A program made the translations under genes and the position numbers. From the NCBI GenBank assembly GCA_035623335.1, contig DASPTQ010000194.1, positions 1-64,000 of the forward strand: DNA of 64,000 nucleotides, in the 5' to 3' direction. The DNA is from JAFAGX01 sp035623335. Its GTDB lineage: Bacteria > Acidobacteriota > Terriglobia > Terriglobales > Acidobacteriaceae. This document shows, one piece after another, positions 9,474-16,573 of this stretch; position 1 is the first letter of the stretch; the number at the start of each line of letters is the position of its first letter. The notes beneath the pieces were generated by a model that did not search any database, was not told the DNA's origin, and saw nothing but the letters and a program-made list of their open reading frames with translations.

Positions 9474-10646
9474 ATGTCCAGCTCCGACACAGGCAACGCC
9501 GAAGTAGGCTTATTCTCGGAGTTGCCCAAGGCCCAAAGCGAGGACCGTCGCACCGGGATCCTGCCTTCGCAGGCGGTCAACCACCTGATCGCGACCGGGA
9601 AAGTTGGCGCCAGCCGGCCTATCACCGAGGAGCAGATCCAGCCGGCGAGTCTAGACCTGCGGCTGGGCGATATTGCCCATCGCGTGCGGGCCAGCTTCCT
9701 GCCTGGCCTCCAGGGCAGGGTTGAGGCAAAAATCAAAGAACTGCGCATGACACGCGTCGACCTGACGGCCTCCGCCGTCTTTGAAAAGGGCTGCGTTTAC
9801 ATCGTGCCCTTGCTCGAGGAGCTGAACTTACCCGACGACATCTCGGGAAAGGCTAATCCCAAAAGCACCACCGGACGTCTCGACATCTTCACCCGTTTGC
9901 TGACCGACTACGGCACCGAGTTTGACCGTGTTACGGCCGGCTATAAGGGGCCCCTTTATGCGGAAATTGTTTCCCGCACGTTCACCGTTGCCGTACGAGC
10001 GGGGATGCGCCTAAGCCAGCTGCGGTTCGTGCGGGGCAACCCGATCTACCGCGACCACATGATCACCAAGCTCGACGAGGCCGAAACGCTGGTTTACCTC
10101 GATGGGGACAGTCCTCAAAAAGCAAGGGTAGACCGGGGTCTCCGGATCACCGTCAACCTCGAAAGCGGCCCTCAGGAAGTGGTTGCGTACAAAGCCAGAC
10201 GCAATGCCCCCGCGATTGAACTGGACCGGGTTAACTATTATTCGCCGGAAGAGTTTTGGGAGCTGCGCCACTCCTGTCCGCAACAGGGTCTGATTCTCGA
10301 TCCCGGCGATTTTTATATTCTTGCCTCCCGCGAACGGGTGCGGGTGCCACCGGAGTTTGCCGCCGAAATGGTGCCGTTTGATCCGGCCGACGGTGAATTT
10401 CGCATTCACTACGCCGGCTTTTTTGACCCCGGTTTCGGATATGGGTCGAGCGACATCAAGGGAACCTGTGCGGTGCTCGAAGTACGAGCTCATGAAGTTC
10501 CTTTTTTGATCGAGCATGGACAGCTGGTCGGCCGCTTGAACTATATGCCTCTGCTCTCACGGCCCGACAAAATTTACGGCCTCAAGATCGGTTCCTCATA
10601 TCAACAACAATCGCTCACCCTGAGCAAGCAGTTCCGGCGGGGCTGA
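9474..10646 (+). CDS. dcd: 2'-deoxycytidine 5'-triphosphate deaminase, long two-domain form
   Basis: About 390 residues, twice the length of classical Dcd (about 190). The N-terminal half shows the dUTPase/Dcd fold landmarks: QIQPASLDLRLGD near the start, and a GKANPKSTTGRLD stretch followed by DYGTEFDRV. The C-terminal half carries a second jelly-roll-like segment with LILDPGDFYILASRERVRVPPEFAAE and GFFDPGFGYG, resembling the Dcd core again. It would deaminate dCTP to dUTP for thymidylate synthesis. An in-frame GTG at 9465 overlaps the AGGAG at 9461-9465, so ATG 9474, 8 bases downstream of that site, is the better start. The family is seen in alphaproteobacteria and others. Confidence 0.88.
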   Translation: MSSSDTGNAEVGLFSELPKAQSEDRRTGILPSQAVNHLIATGKVGASRPITEEQIQPASLDLRLGDIAHRVRASFLPGLQGRVEAKIKELRMTRVDLTASAVFEKGCVYIVPLLEELNLPDDISGKANPKSTTGRLDIFTRLLTDYGTEFDRVTAGYKGPLYAEIVSRTFTVAVRAGMRLSQLRFVRGNPIYRDHMITKLDEAETLVYLDGDSPQKARVDRGLRITVNLESGPQEVVAYKARRNAPAIELDRVNYYSPEEFWELRHSCPQQGLILDPGDFYILASRERVRVPPEFAAEMVPFDPADGEFRIHYAGFFDPGFGYGSSDIKGTCAVLEVRAHEVPFLIEHGQLVGRLNYMPLLSRPDKIYGLKIGSSYQQQSLTLSKQFRRG

Positions 10647-10702
10647 AGGGAACCGCGGCCGACTGGACCAAGACTGCTGCGAAGAATTCGAAAGAGGGGC
10701 CT

Positions 10703-10939
10703 ATGGAAGCCCACTCCGGACGATCGTCATCGAGACTGCCTCTCCGAGGCACGGCCGGACTGCTCATCGCCGTCGGGGTGGTGGTGGTCCTGCTCATCAC
10801 TTTTCCTGCCTATCGCTGGTTCTTTGCCATCAGCGCCGGTATTGGGGTTGGGGTGGCGCTGATCCTCTTCGTCTGGCACAAGCTCCGCCCAATCCGGGAA
10901 GAGGATGTGGAGAATAAACGTCCACTGGGGTTAAAGTAG
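10703..10939 (+). CDS. Small membrane protein of unknown function
   Basis: 78 residues with two predicted membrane helices (about residues 17-35 and 39-58) after a basic N-terminus, and a charged cytoplasmic tail (KLRPIREEDVENKRPLGLK). It has a purine-rich ribosome site, AGAGGGG at 10693-10699, just before the ATG. It follows the dCTP deaminase gene by 56 bases on the same strand and could be cotranscribed. No family recognised. Confidence 0.7.
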   Translation: MEAHSGRSSSRLPLRGTAGLLIAVGVVVVLLITFPAYRWFFAISAGIGVGVALILFVWHKLRPIREEDVENKRPLGLK

Positions 10940-11074
10940 CAGACGCCAGCCAATGCGCCCTGCGGGAGCGGCAGTAACCCGCGAGACACCCAGCGGAAAG
11001 AGGGAGCCTTCACCCACTTCGCGTTCGCCCCTCCCGGCCGACAACCGCGCCAAGATATAAACAGCTGTGGCTCG

Positions 11075-11330
11075 AGGTGATGTAAGTTTTCGTGTGTAAA
11101 AGGTGAGGGGGTGTAACTTGGTTTTGGCTCACCAAGCTAAAACCAAATCCTCAGAAAAGGAGCGTTACACCCGATGGCGAAAGTAACACCGATCAACGAG
11201 CATTTCCAATACTTTCTGGACGAGATGAAGGAGACGTTCTGGGGCGATCGGTATGGGCAAACGCGGCAGGCGTGGCAGCGTTTTCTCGAGCTGGAATCGG
11301 AACGGCAACGAGACCGATTCACGGGCTGGG
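11075..11330 (+). mobile_element. IS256-family remnant: left end plus first 52 transposase codons
   Basis: ATG 11174 opens a frame whose first 52 residues (MAKVTPINEHFQ..., FWGDRYGQTRQAWQRF, ESERQRDRFTGW) match the N-terminus of IS256/Mutator-type transposases as known from the family. Similarity stops at about 11330, and the frame runs on into an unrelated gene. The upstream stretch from about 11075 (GATGTAAGTTTTCGTGTG) resembles the terminal region of such elements. No right end or catalytic DDE part is present, so it cannot move. AAAAGGAG at 11155-11162 is the transposase ribosome site. The exact left boundary is inferred. Confidence 0.75.
11109..11172 (+). repeat. Nested hairpin in the leader of the IS256 remnant
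   Basis: GGGTGTAAC (11109-11117) pairs perfectly with GTTACACCC (11164-11172). Inside, TTGGTTTTGGC (11118-11128) pairs with GCTAAAACCAA (11136-11146) with one G-T pair. The ribosome site AAAAGGAG lies in the enclosed segment. Confidence 0.6.
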
Positions 11331-12624
11331 CTTGGCACGGGAATCAAGCCTCGGTCTCGGGATTCGATCTCGAACCTCCGGATCAGGGCCTCTGCACGGA
11401 TCTAACCTTCGTCATGGAGGCAATTAACCTGGCCTCCGCCGTCTACGACGCAACCTCTCACAAGATGTTGTCGGGTCCGGTTTATTCGCCGACTTCACAT
11501 CCGACCCGCGATGCTACTACGACCCACCCACGCAGCGTTGGTTTGTGACTCTGACCGATCTGGGCCCGCCCAACGTGGCCGTGTCGGACCTTCTGGTCGC
11601 CGTAAGCCAGAGCAGCGACCCGAGGGGCACTTACAACCTGTATGCCTTCGACACCACCAATGACGGATTCATCAGTGCCTGTCCGTGTTTTGGAGACCAA
11701 CCGCTCATCGGGGCGGATACCAACGGCTTCTACATTTCCACGAATTCATTTGGGGCGACCGCGTTTGGAGGCGCACAGATTTATGCGCTTTCCAAGTTCG
11801 CCCTGGTCCTCGGGATTGCACCGTTTGGAGTCCACATTACGCCGCTGCCGGCTTCGGGGGGAGTGCCCTTTCCGTTTAGTGTGCACCCTGCACTATCTCC
11901 CGACGGCCAAGGGGACTCGGCAAACGGTGGCACGGAGTACTTCGTCAGCTCCTACGACTTGTTCTCAGCGCAAAACAATAAGGTGTCCGTCTGGGCCATG
12001 ACCAATACCGATACCCTGGCTGCTGAAATTGGCATCCCCAGCTTTACCACCGTGGCGGTGGTTAGCGAAAGCTACGTGGTGCCGATACTAGCGTCGCAGA
12101 AAGCGGGCCCCATCCCGCTCGGAATGAGCTTGGGCCAGCCGGAGAGTACTCTCGATCCCGACGACCAGCGCATGCAAATCGTAACCTTTGCCGACGGCGC
12201 CCTGTGGAGTTCCGTGAGCACGGCGATTCAGGTCGGGAGCGAGGTCTTGGACGGTGCTGCCTACTTCCTGATCACACCTGGTTGGAAGAATGGAACTTTG
12301 CATGCTTCCGTCACCAGGCAAGGCTACGTCGCAACCAAGAACAATCACCTGCTCTATCCGGCTATAGGAGTCACGGAAGGCGGCAACGTGGCAATCGTCT
12401 TCACCCTGACCGGCCCTGATTACTTTCCCAGCGCCGCCTACGTCCCGATCAGTACCAGCGGGACGGCCAGCGCCATCCGGCTGGCGGGCAAGGGTGTTCT
12501 CCGTCTGCATTGCGACCGAATATATTGGGCCCAAGGCACGCGACAAATCCACGAACTGGGGCACATTCATCGGCTCCCTACCGCTTCCCTGACGACGGGC
12601 AGTCTTAGGGAGACGGACGCGTAG
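11331..12624 (+). pseudogene. Decayed secreted beta-propeller-like protein fused to the IS256 remnant
   Basis: The frame that leaves the transposase fragment continues as GFDLEPPDQGLC...FVMEAINLA...YDATSHKMLSGPV, then needs a frameshift near 11475-11490. In the new frame the natural continuation is FADFTSDPRCYYDPPTQRW, joining the open frame that starts at GTG 11545 (CPCFGDQPLIGADTNGFYIS and so on). Near 12490 a second break occurs: the open frame runs on as unlikely sequence to 12624, whereas another frame gives IATEYIGPKARDKSTNWGTF and stops at 12590-12592. That looks like the true C-terminus after a small deletion. The original N-terminus and signal peptide are lost at the IS junction. The parent resembles secreted proteins of unknown function common in Acidobacteria; that comparison is from memory. 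Confidence 0.7.
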
Positions 12625-12630
12625 AGTAAT

Positions 12631-12661
12631 GGGGCGAGGACGCTCAAAGCGTCTTCGCCCC
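12631..12661 (+). terminator. Strong hairpin, probable terminator before engB
   Basis: GGGGCGAGGACGCT (12631-12644) pairs with AGCGTCTTCGCCCC (12648-12661) with one G-T pair and a 3-base loop. The following TTGTTTT is a weak T tract. Confidence 0.55.
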
Positions 12662-12740
12662 ACACTTGTTTTAGGGTTCCATTCCTAGGCGGCTCGATTC
12701 GCCGCTTGCAACTTTCCCTGCTTCGATTGCAAACTGGTTC

Positions 12741-13361
12741 ATGCGTGTTCTCGCCCGGTTGATGATGGCGGCGACCGATGCCCGCCACTTCCCTGCTCCA
12801 GCGCTCCCCGAAGTTGCGTTTTTGGGGCGATCGAATGTGGGCAAATCCAGCGTGATTAACTCCCTGGTCGGCAAGAAGCTGGCGAGAACGAGCTCCACTC
12901 CCGGCCGAACCCGCAGCATCAATTTCTTCGAGCTGCGCTGGCCCGGACAACCTCGAGCCGAACTCATCTTCACCGACCTGCCGGGATATGGCTATGCCCG
13001 CCTGCCCCGTGAAATTTCCGCTCGCTGGCCGGAGTTTATCGAGCCCTACTTGAAGCAGCGGCCCTGCCTGGCACTGTGCGTGGCCTTGGTCGATGTCACG
13101 GTGCCATCCCAGGAGACGGATAAGCTGCTGATACGATTCCTGGAAAGCGTTGGGCGGCCCTTCCTGATTCTCGGCACAAAAAGTGACCGGCTATCGGGCA
13201 ATGTCCTGAGTCAGGCTCTCCGCAACCTCGGACAAGAATTCCCGCAGGCGAAAATTCTCCCCTATTCCGCCCGAACCGGCGCCGGCCGCGACGAGCTCTG
13301 GCGGGAGATCCGCCACGCCGCTCTCCCCCGCCCGACCCAGTCTGAGCTTGCCCGCCCGTGA
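12741..13361 (+). CDS. engB: Ribosome biogenesis GTP-binding protein EngB (YihA/YsxC)
   Basis: 206-residue TRAFAC-class GTPase needed for 50S subunit assembly. G motifs are in order: G1 GRSNVGKSS (about residues 29-37), a G2 threonine in the STPGRTRSINFF loop, G3 DLPGYG, G4 TKSD and G5 SART. The length is typical. There is no clear ribosome site before ATG 12741, and a start one or two codons away cannot be excluded. The stop is 43 bases before the epimerase start, so the two may be cotranscribed. Confidence 0.93.
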   Translation: MRVLARLMMAATDARHFPAPALPEVAFLGRSNVGKSSVINSLVGKKLARTSSTPGRTRSINFFELRWPGQPRAELIFTDLPGYGYARLPREISARWPEFIEPYLKQRPCLALCVALVDVTVPSQETDKLLIRFLESVGRPFLILGTKSDRLSGNVLSQALRNLGQEFPQAKILPYSARTGAGRDELWREIRHAALPRPTQSELARP

Positions 13362-13404
13362 GCGGCGCGCTTCGCCGCTTTCAAGAATTGGGAAGGCGTC
13401 GAGT

Positions 13405-14376
13405 ATGATAAAAGGACTCATGTCAACCTACTTAATCACGGGTGTTGCGGGATTCATCGGCTCGTCCTTGGCACGGGCCCTAGTGGGCGAGGGCAATCGG
13501 GTGCGTGGTATCGACAACCTGTCCACCGGCAAGCACAAGAACATCGCCGAAATCTTGGGACAAATCGATTTTCATCAGGCGGATCTCCTCGATTTCCCTC
13601 GGGTCGAGCAGGCCTGCCAGGGCGTGGATTACATTCTGCATGAGGCCGCCATCCCCTCGGTGCCTCGTTCGGTCCAGGACCCGCTCGAGAGCAATCGCGC
13701 CAACATCGACGCAACGGTCAACCTCCTCGTGGCCGCCCGGGACGCCAAGGTGAAGCGGGTTGTCTATGCCGCCTCGTCTTCTGCCTACGGTGACACTCCC
13801 ACCTTGCCCAAACGAGAGGACATGCTTCCCAATCCCATCTCCCCCTACGCGGTGGCGAAGCTTGCCGGCGAGCACTACCTGCAGGCTTTCTGGCGCTGTT
13901 ACGGGCTGGAAACCGTCTCCCTGCGTTATTTCAATGTATTCGGACCCCGCCAGGATCCAACCTCTCCGTACTCTGGCGTGTTGGCCAAGTTCATCACCCA
14001 GATGCTCCAGGGAGAGCCGCCGACAATTTTTGGCGACGGACGGCAAAGCCGCGATTTTACCTTCGTGGATAACGTCGTCCATGCCAATCGCCTGGCCTTG
14101 AAAGCTCCGGGCAAGGATGTGGCGGGGCGCGTCTTTAACGTAGCTACGGGATTCGAGGTCGATCTCAATGTCACCTTCCGCACGTTGAAGAAGCTGCTCG
14201 GATTTTCGGGCGAAGTCCGCTACGGGCCGGAGCGCGCCGGAGACGTGAAGCATTCCCTCGCGGATCTCACCCTGGCGCAGAGGCATCTCGGCTACCAGCC
14301 CACGATTGACTTCGAAGAAGGTTTGCGGCAAACCATCGCGTGGTACCGGAGCGAGAGCAGTGGTGCTTCCGTCTAA
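13405..14376 (+). CDS. NAD-dependent nucleotide-sugar 4-epimerase, extended SDR family
   Basis: 324 residues. The Rossmann motif is GVAGFIGSS near the N-terminus and the catalytic Tyr-Lys pair is in SPYAVAKLAGEHY, with the preceding Ser region ASSSAYG. PKREDMLPNPISPYAV is typical of the UDP-GlcNAc/UDP-Glc 4-epimerase group (WbpP/Gne/GalE-like). It likely supplies UDP-galactose-type sugars for surface polysaccharide; the exact substrate is not decidable. The open frame reaches back to 13348 inside engB, but GGAAGG at 13391-13396 places the start at ATG 13405 (ATG 13420 is the alternative). Confidence 0.88.
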   Translation: MIKGLMSTYLITGVAGFIGSSLARALVGEGNRVRGIDNLSTGKHKNIAEILGQIDFHQADLLDFPRVEQACQGVDYILHEAAIPSVPRSVQDPLESNRANIDATVNLLVAARDAKVKRVVYAASSSAYGDTPTLPKREDMLPNPISPYAVAKLAGEHYLQAFWRCYGLETVSLRYFNVFGPRQDPTSPYSGVLAKFITQMLQGEPPTIFGDGRQSRDFTFVDNVVHANRLALKAPGKDVAGRVFNVATGFEVDLNVTFRTLKKLLGFSGEVRYGPERAGDVKHSLADLTLAQRHLGYQPTIDFEEGLRQTIAWYRSESSGASV

Positions 14377-14448
14377 CAGCTACGCGCCCGAACCACCGTT
14401 ACCTTCGTCATCTGTAGCACCTCCTGCCCCGAGGAATAGAGTGACTCT

Positions 14449-15129
14449 ATGATGCTGTCCTCGATTGTGCTTTCCCGCGACTTGCCTGAAATCTGCGTGC
14501 TTGAATGTATCCTGGGCGCTCTGCGTTTCGACGTTCATATCGAGAGTGAACCACTGCGCGTCCAGGCCAAAATGGCGAAGTCGAAGATCGACGCCCTCAT
14601 CGTCGATTCCGAGGTGGAGGGAAGCGAGGAGCTTCTCGACGGACTCAAACGAGACCTGCAAGCCGTGCCCCTGGTGATTCTTGGCAATCCCAGGCACTTT
14701 CAAGTTCGCCCCACCGAGGGAACCATCATTCTGGCAAAGCCGATCTCCGTAGAACAAGCCGTGCACACCCTGGCGGCTGCCCGCAGTTCCATCCTCAATG
14801 GCAGACTGCGCTACCATCGTCATCCCTTGGATGTTTCCGTATCACTCCATCACGGACACGAACGCTCGACCGCCGAACTGCAGAATGTCAGCCAAGGTGG
14901 AGTGGCGGTCCGCACAACCTCCGCCATGGGCTTGCCGGAGCGGGTGCAGATCGATTTCACACTTTCCCGCGATCTTCGCATCAAGGTTCAAGGCGAGCTG
15001 GTTTGGAAGCACCCGGATGCCGCAGGTTTTCGCTTCGTGGAGATGACACCGGGCAAGAGACGGGACTTGGAACTCTGGCTGGCGCAACGCTACCTTACCA
15101 AGCAAGAGCGCGCCGGCTCTCAGCCATAA
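14449..15129 (+). CDS. PilZ-domain protein with N-terminal receiver-like domain
   Basis: 226 residues. Residues about 1-115 resemble a degenerate response-regulator receiver: an alternating beta/alpha pattern with DALIVDSE at the phosphoacceptor position, but without the usual N-terminal acidic pair. Residues about 120-215 form a PilZ domain with the c-di-GMP-binding RYHRH (RxxxR) and NVSQGG (D/NxSxxG) motifs. It probably reads cyclic-di-GMP and acts on another protein. Its stop is only 8 bases from the convergent PilZ membrane gene, so the two c-di-GMP-type proteins sit tail to tail. Confidence 0.82.
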   Translation: MMLSSIVLSRDLPEICVLECILGALRFDVHIESEPLRVQAKMAKSKIDALIVDSEVEGSEELLDGLKRDLQAVPLVILGNPRHFQVRPTEGTIILAKPISVEQAVHTLAAARSSILNGRLRYHRHPLDVSVSLHHGHERSTAELQNVSQGGVAVRTTSAMGLPERVQIDFTLSRDLRIKVQGELVWKHPDAAGFRFVEMTPGKRRDLELWLAQRYLTKQERAGSQP

Positions 15130-15137
15130 AAGCCAGT

Positions 15138-15905
15138 TCAACGAAATCGGGCTCTGTCCAATTCGGCCTTGGGTGATTGCTGGACGGACTCGGAACGAGC
15201 CAACTCGGCCAACCGATTGCCCGGCGTGATCCCAAACCAAACGGCAAACACAAACCAATAGAGCAGGCCAAACACGGCGGTGAGCCCAGCCAGGAAAGCG
15301 ACTGCCCACGGCCACTGCGGAACAGCGTCCGTCAGAAACAAGGTCAGCAGGCTGAAAAGCAAAACCGCGCACGCCAGGGCCAGGCTGTCCACAAAGCGGG
15401 AAAATCGCAATGGGGAGACCGCAAACCACAAGAAGCTAATGCGTGGTGCGTCTCGACCCAGGAGTCCGCGCCGGTTGGCCCAAGCTTGCTCCGGGTTGAT
15501 ACGAATCACGGCCCGCGAAGGATTCGAAAACAAGAGCTCTTCCCGTTCCTCCCGCGCCCAAAACTGTGCCTCGGTTAGAAGTTGGTGGAATAACCACTCC
15601 TTCAGCAACTGATGCGACCGAGGCTCGAGAGCAAGAAATTCCAAACCGGCTTGTCCGAGGGAATCGGTCCACACCACCCGGCCTTCGGCTTCGAATCGCA
15701 CTCTGGGATTGGGCAAGTCCAAGCCTATATGAACGCGCCGATTCAGTTCGAAAGGCGTGAGCACTTGCACCGCCGCGCCGGTTTCACTGACGTCGCGAAC
15801 GATGCCAGCTTTTTGAGAGTACAACTGGAGATAGGCCAAGCTGCGGAGCTTCTGCCGGTGATGGAGTCGGCGGTTCTCGGGCACGGGCTCGACGGCGGGG
15901 TTCAT
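15138..15905 (-). CDS. PilZ-domain membrane protein with RDD-like C-terminus
   Basis: 255 residues. The N-terminal PilZ domain (about residues 12-100) has RLHHRQKLR and DVSETGA in the c-di-GMP-binding positions. The C-terminal part has two or three hydrophobic segments (VDSLALACAVLLFSLLTLF, then WAVAFLAGLTAVFGLLYWFV) ending in WFGITPGNRLAELA, which resembles the GxTPGKRL signature of RDD membrane proteins. It therefore probably links second-messenger binding to a membrane function that is unknown. Convergent with the preceding PilZ gene. Confidence 0.78.
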   Translation of the reverse strand: MNPAVEPVPENRRLHHRQKLRSLAYLQLYSQKAGIVRDVSETGAAVQVLTPFELNRRVHIGLDLPNPRVRFEAEGRVVWTDSLGQAGLEFLALEPRSHQLLKEWLFHQLLTEAQFWAREEREELLFSNPSRAVIRINPEQAWANRRGLLGRDAPRISFLWFAVSPLRFSRFVDSLALACAVLLFSLLTLFLTDAVPQWPWAVAFLAGLTAVFGLLYWFVFAVWFGITPGNRLAELARSESVQQSPKAELDRARFR

Positions 15906-15985
15906 TCGGTGGGGGTTCGACGGCAGTCCCAGCCGTTAATCCTATCTTGTGGGAGGGCGCCGCTCAGTAACCCGGGTGATTCCCC

Positions 15986-16312
15986 TCAAGAGGCCGTGCG
16001 CTCTTGATCGGCCTCGATCGGACGCAGTTTTCTCGGCTGTTGAGATCGAGCCCAGGCAATCAGGCTATTCAGGTCGTAGCTGTACGGTCCGTAGGCGCGG
16101 AAGGCGTCTTCATCGAATAATCGTTTGATTCCGCAACCCAAGCAGACTTGATAAGAGTGGCCCTGAGCACGGACCGGCCAGCTCATCTTGCGGTGCCAGC
16201 AACCCCGCAGAACAACCACGCCCGCTCCCGCCAGCCCGGTTGCTAGCATGCCCCAGAGCCACAACCAACGCGACTTCTCTTGTTTCCTCACTGCGAGCGC
16301 GTAAATCCTCAA
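15986..16312 (-). CDS. Small membrane-anchored protein with a CxxC motif, function unknown
   Basis: 108 residues: a short basic N-terminus, one membrane helix (about residues 17-35), then a soluble part with CWHRKMSWPVR and YQVCLGCGIKRLFDE, which contains a CxxC pair that could bind metal or haem or form a disulfide. The start is taken as TTG at 16312, with GAGG 4 bases upstream; a GTG 8 codons further in is possible. I recall similar short proteins in Acidobacteria but know no function. Confidence 0.65.
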   Translation of the reverse strand: MRIYALAVRKQEKSRWLWLWGMLATGLAGAGVVVLRGCWHRKMSWPVRAQGHSYQVCLGCGIKRLFDEDAFRAYGPYSYDLNSLIAWARSQQPRKLRPIEADQERTAS

Positions 16313-16515
16313 GAAACCTCAGCATAGCTCCAATTTGGGAGCCGCGCAAGGAAGCCACAAGTCTCGCTGAAGTGCTTGAATCGCAAATACTTGCTTACGA
16401 AAGAGCATACCCCAATCCCACTTTCGTGCCCTGCGCATCTATTGTGGTGGAAAGCCATCGGGCGGTAAGGTAACCATAATGCTGAACGTGAACTGGGAAC
16501 AGTCAACTTGGAGAA

Positions 16516-16543
16516 TTGACAAATTCCGTCACCCCGATAGGAT
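16516..16543 (+). promoter_or_regulatory. Putative promoter of the GAF-amidase gene
   Basis: Perfect TTGACA (16516-16521), a 16-base spacer and TAGGAT (16538-16543, 4 of 6). Transcription would start near 16550, about 24 bases before the ATG. Confidence 0.5.
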
Positions 16544-16573
16544 TGAGTTTCGCCAAGGATTCGGATTTGGCCG

